Origin: Thiomicrospira sp. XS5
GTDB lineage: Bacteria > Pseudomonadota > Gammaproteobacteria > Thiomicrospirales > Thiomicrospiraceae
DNA: 64,000 nt
Assembly (NCBI RefSeq): GCF_001507555.1
Contig: NZ_LQBO01000001.1
Coordinates: 1,240,001 to 1,304,000 of the forward strand
Direction: 5' to 3'
A program made the translations under genes and the position numbers. Shown here piece after piece: positions 57,790-64,000 of the stretch. Numbering within the stretch: the first letter of the stretch is position 1; each line of letters opens with the position of its first letter. The notes under the pieces are model-generated. The model saw only the letters and a list, made by a program, of their open reading frames with translations, was not told where the DNA came from and ran no database searches.

Positions 57790-59200
57790 TCTTCCACACC
57801 TTTACTATTTCATGAAGGTAACTAGAACTAGGAAGTGATTTATTAGGAGCTTTATATTGTCTAAATATCTTTTCTTGAAACCCTTTTTTAAAAGAATACT
57901 TATTAAGCTCAGATATTAATGGTGCAAAATCGATAGGTAATTCACTAGTTTTTCTATCTATATCTAAAATTCGTTCTTTCAAAAATTTGTCTAATTCGTC
58001 CAAGCAAGACAAATCATTAATGAAATTATTGGAGTAATAAACACCTACTAACGTATTTTGTTTTAACCCAAACAGTTTAGTATTGCTTGTCAAATATCTA
58101 ATTCTATTCAGAAGCATTCGTGAAGCCGTTTTTTTATTTTTATAGGCAGTAAATAAAAAATCACTTATACTTTTTTCAATCCGCCTTTTAACCTTGTTTA
58201 TTTTTTTTTCTGACATACTAATACTTAAACTCTGCCCTCCGTTATAACTGAAACAATATCCTAGATACTCAAACTGAGCTATTGAACTTTTATCAAAATT
58301 TAATGGATCAGGTGTTGTTTTTTCCCAGTTTATTTCAAGATCTAAGTCAGTACTAACTTGTTGCTTTAGTTTAGAAAACAATTTATTAGCAACGTCTTTA
58401 TTCCCTAAAGTAACAACAACTATATCATCGACATAACGGGCATAAAATAAAACTCTATCATCTAACTTAATTGCAGTATCTAGCCTTTTCATATATAGCT
58501 CGGCCAAGTAAGCACTAACACCGACGCCCCTAGGTAACCCTTTAGGCATTCCAGATAAGTTTTCATATTCATCAAACAGAGATTTAAAGAGCAATTTGTT
58601 CTTAAAAGTCAAAAGAGCATCATTATCTATATAATCCATTAATTTATTGTTTGATATAGTTTCATAAAAAGACTTAATGTCTGTTCTTATTACACATTTC
58701 GATACATTGTTATCTAACACTTCTTTTAAAGAAGAAATTATGTTCTTCCTATTGCTTTGCTTTACTTTATAAGCTCTTTCTAAATTTATCTGCATTTGTT
58801 TTAATGCGAAAAAGTCATTAGGAGAGTCGGAAGGGATAACATATAAATCCTTTAGCTGTTTGCTTGTTTTTAAATTAAGCTTGATGCCAAATGAATTTTT
58901 AGAGACTTCTTGACTTATTTTGTTAAAAACGTTCGCATACTCTTGCTCTCTTTTATTTAATGACTTTTTCTTTCGGGAATTTAAATCAAGTACCTTTTGT
59001 TCAAATTTAGATTTTGAAATCTTTTTTTCTTTTCGTAATTTTTTAAATTCCTTGTAAATAGAATTCCATTTTTTGACATCATTTGTATATTTTTCTATTT
59101 TAGAAAAAACTGAAAAAAATGAGTCTAAATCATTTCCTTTACGCTTTTCTAAATCATAAATTTTTCTAAAATTCTCTTCTGAAAAACTCTGATCAATCAT
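57782..59200 (-). CDS. drt3a: Defence reverse transcriptase, DRT3a (UG3-like)
   Basis: 472 aa. A Lys/Glu-rich, coiled-coil-like N-terminus (about 1-100) precedes RT fingers and palm: motif A VIRTDIKSFYETI (Asp174), motif B GMPKGLPRGVGVSAYLAELYM (221-240), motif C YARYVDDIVVV (YVDD 256-259) and motif E-like FEYLGYCFSY. A C-terminal thumb (about 320-472) follows. No maturase, endonuclease or Cas1 domain is present, which argues against group II intron, retron-type or CRISPR RTs. It is first gene of the pair; the upstream 182 bp is divergent with an unknown gene. Family knowledge: DRT3a uses a dedicated ncRNA template. Confidence 0.82.
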   Translation of the reverse strand: MIDQSFSEENFRKIYDLEKRKGNDLDSFFSVFSKIEKYTNDVKKWNSIYKEFKKLRKEKKISKSKFEQKVLDLNSRKKKSLNKREQEYANVFNKISQEVSKNSFGIKLNLKTSKQLKDLYVIPSDSPNDFFALKQMQINLERAYKVKQSNRKNIISSLKEVLDNNVSKCVIRTDIKSFYETISNNKLMDYIDNDALLTFKNKLLFKSLFDEYENLSGMPKGLPRGVGVSAYLAELYMKRLDTAIKLDDRVLFYARYVDDIVVVTLGNKDVANKLFSKLKQQVSTDLDLEINWEKTTPDPLNFDKSSIAQFEYLGYCFSYNGGQSLSISMSEKKINKVKRRIEKSISDFLFTAYKNKKTASRMLLNRIRYLTSNTKLFGLKQNTLVGVYYSNNFINDLSCLDELDKFLKERILDIDRKTSELPIDFAPLISELNKYSFKKGFQEKIFRQYKAPNKSLPSSSYLHEIVKVWKNA

Positions 59201-59382
59201 AAAAATCTCGATTTCTTGTTATCTGACTTCATATTAAATGAAATGTCTAAAATGTATACGTCATAATACACACAAAGCCTACCAATTAAAAATAGGACTT
59301 AAATAAATGGCATCAAAGTTATGTGTACTTCCTTAATGTATTAAAACACTAAAATTCATAAATTTAATCATCACAAAAACAT

Positions 59383-60018
59383 ATGAATGAAGAAACATTT
59401 CACAAGTTAAAAAATGTTCTAAAAGAATCTATACCATCAATTCTCGGGTTAATTCATCCTGATACTCGGACTGTAAAAGCTCAAATAACCCAATATGAAG
59501 ATACCGAGTGGTTTAAGTTCTATCAATTAGATATACAATCACTTTTTGAAATAACTAATGATCAAAGTAGACCGCACCGTGAATGTTCACAAGCCTTGTA
59601 TTGCGGGCTTCGAAATTATCAATGTATTTTGAAATACAAAACCTCAATGGCCGACCTTTTTAAAGTTTTTTCAATTTATCCTAACGATAAAACACTTTTA
59701 CAGATAGTTGATATTGACCGACTAACAATCTTCTATCCACCAATTCAATTACATATAGCAAAAGCGGTTGTTTCAAATAATTATGAACTCTTATCTCAAT
59801 ATGGAAAAGTCATTGGATCAGCTCTAAAGATTCCTAAAAGAAATTACCCTGAACTTGTTTTTGCTGTCTGGTATTTACTTTCAACCGATTGCTATTCGGA
59901 GCTTTCACGGTCTCAAAAAATCGATCTTTTAACTCCTTTTTATTCAACATTCAAAGAACCTGAAAGTCTTCTACAGGAAATAGGACGAATTAAAAGAAGC
60001 TTGCAACTACATAAATAA
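59383..60018 (+). CDS. Hypothetical protein divergent from the DRT3 operon
   Basis: 211 aa, AT-rich. No domain is recognised, no signal peptide, no transmembrane segment. Features: PSILGLIHPDTRTVKAQITQYEDTEWFKFYQLD near the start, a HRECSQALYCGLRNYQCILKY stretch with three Cys, and a mostly helical second half (AKAVVSNNYELLSQYGKVIGSALKIPKRNYPELVF). It could be a regulator or accessory of the defence operon, or an element gene paired with rep. No strong Shine-Dalgarno is visible. Confidence 0.6.
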   Translation: MNEETFHKLKNVLKESIPSILGLIHPDTRTVKAQITQYEDTEWFKFYQLDIQSLFEITNDQSRPHRECSQALYCGLRNYQCILKYKTSMADLFKVFSIYPNDKTLLQIVDIDRLTIFYPPIQLHIAKAVVSNNYELLSQYGKVIGSALKIPKRNYPELVFAVWYLLSTDCYSELSRSQKIDLLTPFYSTFKEPESLLQEIGRIKRSLQLHK

Positions 60019-60114
60019 TCAAAAAACGTGTCGGTGAATAAATAAACTCATTTCCATAAAGTTGTCTCCAACGTTGCAACGTTAATTATTTATTAACGAA
60101 ATGGAGGTTTCTTT

Positions 60115-61377
60115 ATGTCACAAAAAACAAATCAATCTGAAAACCAAACCACCCCGCACGAAGAGATTTTATCTCCCACGCCATGCGAGGGAGATAAAAC
60201 TCTGAGAGCGGCGGTTGCCACTTCAATGGGTGCCTCACCTTGTAACACAGCACCCTGCAAATACACGCAGGAACAAAGCAGGCACATTTGTCCATTACGC
60301 TGTGCATTGGACAGCCTTTATTTATCCTTCCACGGAACGACGTTCGAAAAAGTTGAAGACCGTTTATTTGATTTAAAAAACATAGCTCAGGGTAATTCAT
60401 CCATTCGCACGTCTCAGGCTTTTTATCAAATCTTAGATCATCAGTTTGAGGTTAAAGCGAAAGGGGCTGGGAAGTTTGCCTACGTGTTGGAAGATAACTG
60501 GTTTCGTATTGAGGTCTCGTCGGCTAAATCGAAAAAGCTGCCTTTGGCTTATGTGCAAATCAGAAGCGAGTTATTAACTTTTCAACCGTTGAAGGTGATC
60601 ATTAAGAAGCTTAAAAAAATTATCCATTTAATCGGTGACTATAAAGATGAACCACGAATCAGCCGCTTGGATATGTGTTTGGATTTATATACAACCGATC
60701 ACTTTAGTTTCGAGCAGATTAATGAAGAACAATGGAAAACCAAAGCAACGCAAATCAGCGCGTTTTATACCAATAAAAAATGTTCCGGTTATTCGATTGG
60801 CAAAGGCGATATTGTGGGACGAATTTACAACAAGCTTTTGGAAATAAAACTTTCCGGAAAAGAGTACCTTCTTCCGCTTTGGAAAGAAGAGGGGTGGAAC
60901 GGTGAACAGGACGTTTGGCGCGTGGAGTTTCAATTTAGACGTGCCTTTTTGCAAGAAGCCAATATTTTGTTCTTGAGTGACTATTTATTGAATCGTCAGA
61001 ACCTATGGCACTATGCTTCTCAGCACTGGTTACAGCTTGTGCAACCGAATGATCAAGATTCAAACCCGTCACGCTGGCCGGTTCATCCCGCTTGGCAGGA
61101 AATTTCCCGTGCGTGTTCCTGTACCGAACCCAAACGCCTGAGACGGGTCTCGAAAGAGCGTATCCCGTCGAATCACTATTTGTTTGTGGCTGGGTTTGGG
61201 GCGATCACGTCATTCATGGCCCGAGAAGGCATCACTGATATTGGTGAAGCTTTTGGCGAATATTGGCAACAAGCCGAAGAGTTCCACAAGCAACACAAAG
61301 GCTTTGATCTTAACCAATACTTACAATCCAAGGTTGAGGAAAAAGCCAAACGGTTCAACAAGATTCAGGAGAAATAA
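60115..61377 (+). CDS. Replication initiation protein, Rep_trans-like
   Basis: 420 aa, GGAGG before the ATG. The Cys-rich N-terminus (about 40-65: SPCNTAPCKYTQEQSRHICPLRC) may bind metal. The replication initiation factor core is visible at DEPRISRLDMCLDLYT (181-193), with GYSIGKGDIVGRIYNKLLEIKLSGKEY (a Tyr-bearing segment) and VWRVEFQFRRAFLQE. This family (pfam02486 type) nicks DNA for rolling-circle replication in filamentous phages such as the RstA class, plasmids and ICEs. It would replicate the excised element. Four bases separate it from the next gene. Confidence 0.8.
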   Translation: MSQKTNQSENQTTPHEEILSPTPCEGDKTLRAAVATSMGASPCNTAPCKYTQEQSRHICPLRCALDSLYLSFHGTTFEKVEDRLFDLKNIAQGNSSIRTSQAFYQILDHQFEVKAKGAGKFAYVLEDNWFRIEVSSAKSKKLPLAYVQIRSELLTFQPLKVIIKKLKKIIHLIGDYKDEPRISRLDMCLDLYTTDHFSFEQINEEQWKTKATQISAFYTNKKCSGYSIGKGDIVGRIYNKLLEIKLSGKEYLLPLWKEEGWNGEQDVWRVEFQFRRAFLQEANILFLSDYLLNRQNLWHYASQHWLQLVQPNDQDSNPSRWPVHPAWQEISRACSCTEPKRLRRVSKERIPSNHYLFVAGFGAITSFMAREGITDIGEAFGEYWQQAEEFHKQHKGFDLNQYLQSKVEEKAKRFNKIQEK

Positions 61378-61380
61378 CCC

Positions 61381-61719
61381 ATGAGTGAGCAAAAAACGCT
61401 CACTCTCCAACAAGCGGCGGTATTTTTGCAATGCAACCCTGAGACGGTCAGACGGCTGGCTCAGGCGAAAAAAATTCCGTCCGCTAAGCTTGGACGCAAG
61501 TGGGTATTTATCGAACAAGACCTTGCACAATTTATCCGAAATCAATATTCTATTGGCGAGAGTGTTGTGCAAGTTGTTGACAACAATGAGGAATCTTCAT
61601 TATGTCAATATACAAACGAAACGCTATCTGGTGGACTGAATTCATTGCACCAGACGGAAGAAGAATACGACGCTCTACTGGGACTGAAGACAGACGCTCG
61701 GCAGAAGAATACGAAGTAA
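61381..61719 (+). CDS. Excisionase-like HTH DNA-binding protein
   Basis: 112 aa. A MerR/Xis-type winged helix at residues 1-57: LTLQQAAVFLQCNPETVRRLAQAKKIPSAKLGRKWVFIEQDLAQFIRNQY. A polar tail follows. It is the likely recombination directionality factor. The last 118 bases overlap the integrase gene in another frame, a rare large overlap that links their expression. Confidence 0.85.
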   Translation: MSEQKTLTLQQAAVFLQCNPETVRRLAQAKKIPSAKLGRKWVFIEQDLAQFIRNQYSIGESVVQVVDNNEESSLCQYTNETLSGGLNSLHQTEEEYDALLGLKTDARQKNTK

Positions 61720-62627
61720 AGCTGAAACATGACCTTTGGCGGGTTCATCACTTAGGTGAAAAGCCCAGAATGTTATGGAAAGAAGCGGTCGTTCGTTTCA
61801 TGCGTGAGAAACAGAACAAAGATCAAACCAATGAAGTGAGCATCTTCAAATACCTTGATCCTTTTCTGGGTCACATGTATGTCGATGAAATTCGCCGTAT
61901 GCATGTGGACGAAATCATTCAACAGCGGTTGAAAGAAGGCGTCACCAATACGACGATTAATCGTTTGCTTCAGAAACTGAGAGCCGTACTCAACAAAGCA
62001 CACAAAGAATGGGAGGTGAAATGCGATCCTCCTTACATCAAACTCTTGAAGGAACCCAAAAGACGTGTTCGCTGGATTACGGAAAGCGAAGCGCAGAAGC
62101 TGATTATGGCATTACAGCCACACACAGCGGATATGGTGGTCTTTTCTTTGGAAACAGGGCTGAGGGAGTCCAATGTGACCTTGCTCCGATGGGATCAAGT
62201 GGATCTTTCCCAACGCATTGTTTACATAGAAGGGGACGATATTCTGAAAAGTGATCAAGCTTTTGTGGTGCCGCTTTCCGATGTCGCGGTCGAAGTAATC
62301 AAAAAGCAGGTCGGTAAACACTCAGAACGTGTGTTTACGTTCAGAGGGAACCCGGTTCGACGCGCTAATACCAAGTCTTTTAAAGAGACTTGCAAAGCGG
62401 TTGGATTAACGGATTTTCGCTGGCATGATTTGCGCCATACTTGGGCCACGTGGCATATTCAGAGAGGAACGCCTTTGGAAGTGCTTCAAGAACTTGGGGG
62501 CTGGTCGGACTATAAAATGGTTAAGCGGTACGCGCATTTTAACCACCAGCATTTACAGAAATTCGTCAATCGCGGAACCCCGACAGACGTACCCACAATT
62601 TTCCCCACAAAGGTGAATTTTGGGTAA
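61602..62627 (+). CDS. int: Tyrosine recombinase (integrase)
   Basis: 341 aa. N-terminal DNA-binding MSIYKRNAIWWTEFIAPDGRRIRRSTG, a SAM-like core-binding domain (about 55-145), and the catalytic domain: Arg188 (ETGLRESNVTLLRW), Lys near 216, HxxR at 275-278 (WHDLRHTWATWH), Trp301 and the nucleophile Tyr310 (KRYAHFN). The set is complete. It lies 55 bp from the tRNA-fMet site and should catalyse insertion there. The ATG at 61602 is preferred because MSIYKRxxxWW is the family's usual start. Confidence 0.93.
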   Translation: MSIYKRNAIWWTEFIAPDGRRIRRSTGTEDRRSAEEYEVKLKHDLWRVHHLGEKPRMLWKEAVVRFMREKQNKDQTNEVSIFKYLDPFLGHMYVDEIRRMHVDEIIQQRLKEGVTNTTINRLLQKLRAVLNKAHKEWEVKCDPPYIKLLKEPKRRVRWITESEAQKLIMALQPHTADMVVFSLETGLRESNVTLLRWDQVDLSQRIVYIEGDDILKSDQAFVVPLSDVAVEVIKKQVGKHSERVFTFRGNPVRRANTKSFKETCKAVGLTDFRWHDLRHTWATWHIQRGTPLEVLQELGGWSDYKMVKRYAHFNHQHLQKFVNRGTPTDVPTIFPTKVNFG

Positions 62628-62629
62628 TA

Positions 62630-62677
62630 AAAAAGCCCTGACTCACTTCGCTATAAAGCTAATGAAATCAAGGCTTT
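62630..62677 (-). terminator. tRNA-fMet terminator
   Basis: AAAGCCCTGA pairs with TCAAGGCTTT with one mismatch; on the minus strand TTTTTATT follows. It is homologous in layout to the two hairpins beside the att copies. Confidence 0.7.
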
Positions 62678-62682
62678 GAATT

Positions 62683-62759
<77 letters not shown>

Positions 62760-62775
62760 TCAATTGATGTGGCGT

Positions 62776-62803
62776 ATTATAGAGTGTTACGAGAATATTT
62801 CAA
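62776..62803 (-). promoter_or_regulatory. tRNA-fMet promoter
   Basis: On the minus strand TTGAAA (62803-62798) and a perfect TATAAT (62781-62776) are 16 bp apart, about 17 bases upstream of the tRNA 5' end. Confidence 0.8.
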
Positions 62804-62836
62804 GGACTTTCCCGGATTAATTTCGTAATCCTTTCA

Positions 62837-62860
62837 AAAACGGCCAGGCCTGGCCGTTTT
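62837..62860. repeat. 24-bp perfect palindrome, terminator form of the iterated repeat
   Basis: Four A residues, CGGCCAGG and its exact complement, ending with TTTT. Nearly the same as the copy at 10767-10790, with one symmetrical base change on each side that preserves pairing. Confidence 0.8.
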
Positions 62861-62952
62861 ACACTTTCTTTTCTATTTCTTGTAAAACGGATGCGCGAAT
62901 TCTGACGCTATTCGATATACTTTAGGCAACGTGAATTTAAGGTAAGTTTTAG

Positions 62953-63540
62953 ATGTCAGTTTCGGGAGAACCGACCAGAGTGATGTTGGTGGATAACGAG
63001 TCGGCGCGTGCGGCGTTGTTGTCCAAAGCATTGGAAGACCATGGTTACCAAGTGGTGGCCAGGGTGGCCCCTGGCCCGAGTTTGCTTTCTAAGGTGGCCA
63101 AAATCATGCCGGATATGATTGTGATTGATACGGACTCGCCGGATCGGGATATTTTGGACAGTATGTCGTTGCTGAATGAGCATAACCCGATGCCGGTGGT
63201 GATGTTTGCGGACGAGGATAATGAGACCATTATTCAGGAAGCGATTCGTTCCGGTGTGAGCGGCTATATCGCGAAAGGAGTGGACAAGGAACGCGTTAAT
63301 TCCATTATGAGTGTGGCGGTGGCGCGTTTTCGTGAGTATCAAGCCTTGAAGAACGAGTTACGCGAAACCAAGGATGAACTGGAAAGCAAGAAGGTGATTG
63401 ATAAAGCCAAGCGCTTATTGATGCTACAGAAGAAGGTTTCCGAAGATGAGGCTTATGAGGCGATGCGCAAGATGTCAATGGATCGGAATATTCGGATGGT
63501 TGACGTTGCGGAGAATATTATCAGTGTGCTGGAGTTGTGA
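62953..63540 (+). CDS. nasT: ANTAR domain response regulator, NasT-like
   Basis: 195 aa. Receiver domain (about 8-125; RVMLVDNESARAALLSKAL, VIDTDSPDRD as phosphoacceptor region) followed by a helical linker and the ANTAR RNA-binding domain (about 138-192; ELESKKVIDKAKRLLMLQKKVSEDEAYEAMRKMSMDRNIRMVDVAENI). NasT binds leader hairpins and prevents termination at nitrate assimilation operons when released from NasS. The NasS-like gene follows by 8 bp. Confidence 0.9.
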   Translation: MSVSGEPTRVMLVDNESARAALLSKALEDHGYQVVARVAPGPSLLSKVAKIMPDMIVIDTDSPDRDILDSMSLLNEHNPMPVVMFADEDNETIIQEAIRSGVSGYIAKGVDKERVNSIMSVAVARFREYQALKNELRETKDELESKKVIDKAKRLLMLQKKVSEDEAYEAMRKMSMDRNIRMVDVAENIISVLEL

Positions 63541-63548
63541 GGGGCAGT

Positions 63549-64000
63549 ATGACGCAAATTAATATCGGATTCATTCCATTGACAGACAGCGCACCTCTGG
63601 TCGTGGCCCAGGAACAGGGTTTTTTCGAAAAGGAAGGGTTGGACGTTCGTTTGCAGCGCGAGGTGTCCTGGTCGAATATCCGTGACAAATTGACGTTTGG
63701 CGAAATCGAGGCCGCTCAAATGTTGGCTCCGATGTTGATGGCGTCCACTTTGGGCGTAGGCGGCTTGAAAAAACCGTTGGTCACGGCTTATTCATTTGGC
63801 TTGAATGGCAATGCAATCAGTGTGTCGAATGCGTTGTATCGTGAAATGCTGCCGTATGAGGACAAGGTGCTGGCGAAGCCGGAATTGAGCGCTCAGGTTT
63901 TGAAAAAAGTGATTGATGCCCGACAAGGAGCCGGAAAAGAACGCCTGCGATTTGCGGTGGTGTTTCCATTCTCGATGCATCACTATTTGTTGCGCCACTG
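63549..64000 (+). CDS. nasS: NasS/NrtA-like nitrate-binding protein (partial)
   Basis: About 150 residues before the window ends, with no stop. INIGFIPLTDSAPLVVAQEQGFFEKEGLDVRLQREVSWSNIRDKLTFGEIEAAQMLAPMLMAS is the nitrate/bicarbonate-binding NrtA/CmpA/NasS family. No signal peptide is present, which favours the cytoplasmic sensor NasS that sequesters NasT. The context with the ANTAR gene supports this. Confidence 0.85.
   Translation, partial: MTQINIGFIPLTDSAPLVVAQEQGFFEKEGLDVRLQREVSWSNIRDKLTFGEIEAAQMLAPMLMASTLGVGGLKKPLVTAYSFGLNGNAISVSNALYREMLPYEDKVLAKPELSAQVLKKVIDARQGAGKERLRFAVVFPFSMHHYLLRH

Noticed and set aside
55690-59200. Group II intron or retron
   Set aside because: No maturase/endonuclease domains, no intron ribozyme-like flanks, and two RTs in one operon; retrons have one RT with an upstream msr/msd RNA.
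59268-59274. ACACACA between the RT operon and the divergent gene as DRT3 template
   Set aside because: It is on the opposite strand to the RTs, shorter than the downstream tract, and has no flanking stems or terminator.

Overview
The window comes from a chemolithoautotroph-like gammaproteobacterium. Gene content and order (accD-folC-dedD-purF-metZ, rlmE-ftsH-folP-glmM-tpiA-secG-tRNA-Leu-nuoA-N, leuCDB next to an M23 peptidase/bactofilin pair) and protein character best suit the Hydrogenovibrio/Thiomicrospira/Thiomicrorhabdus group. This placement is inferred from recognition, not from a search. The core is roughly balanced in base composition. The stretch from about 51.9 to 60 kb is visibly AT-rich and is foreign.

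Layout. 1-6.2 kb: a partial DEAD-box helicase, then envelope and redox genes (YceI, cytochrome b561, LysR regulator, nucleoside-diphosphate-sugar epimerase, a three-domain MsrA-thioredoxin-MsrB lipoprotein, an exported Bcp-type peroxiredoxin). 6.3-14.4 kb: a GGDEF diguanylate cyclase, a MarR/membrane-protein pair, a YgiD-like dioxygenase, the EF-P paralogue YeiP, a DnaT-like pair, PBP4-type carboxypeptidase and QueE. 14.6-29.4 kb: a long run of co-oriented biosynthesis genes (leuCDB, M23 peptidase and bactofilin, asd, truA, trpFBA, accD, folC, SPOR protein, purF, metZ). 29.4-36.1 kb: yhbY and divergent rlmE, then ftsH, folP, glmM, tpiA, secG and a tRNA-Leu(GAG). 36.2-50.9 kb: the complete 14-gene NADH dehydrogenase I operon nuoA-N plus a DUF2818 gene. 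51.0-51.8 kb: an EAL phosphodiesterase.

51.9-62.7 kb is a composite genomic island in the 3' end of an initiator tRNA-fMet gene. The tRNA 3' half and its terminator hairpin occur three times (51.88, 54.63 and 62.68 kb), which splits the island in two. Segment A (about 2.7 kb) carries DUF4345, NmrA and AraC-type genes and has no recombinase. Segment B (about 8 kb) carries VapBC, a pair of adjacent reverse transcriptases, an unknown divergent gene, a Rep_trans-type replication initiator, an excisionase-like HTH protein and a tyrosine integrase that abuts the tRNA. The two reverse transcriptases (472 and 699 aa, 8-nt overlap, both with intact YVDD) match the two-RT defence system DRT type 3. Directly downstream, on the same strand, lies a structured non-coding stretch with an (AC)4 tract and a strong terminator. 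It is the best candidate for the system's template RNA.

A second, window-wide signal is the 10-bp palindrome CCAGGCCTGG. It occurs 14 times in 64 kb against far fewer than one expected, inside genes in all three reading frames and in intergenic hairpins, but not in the island. The window ends in a NasT/NasS nitrate-sensing pair.
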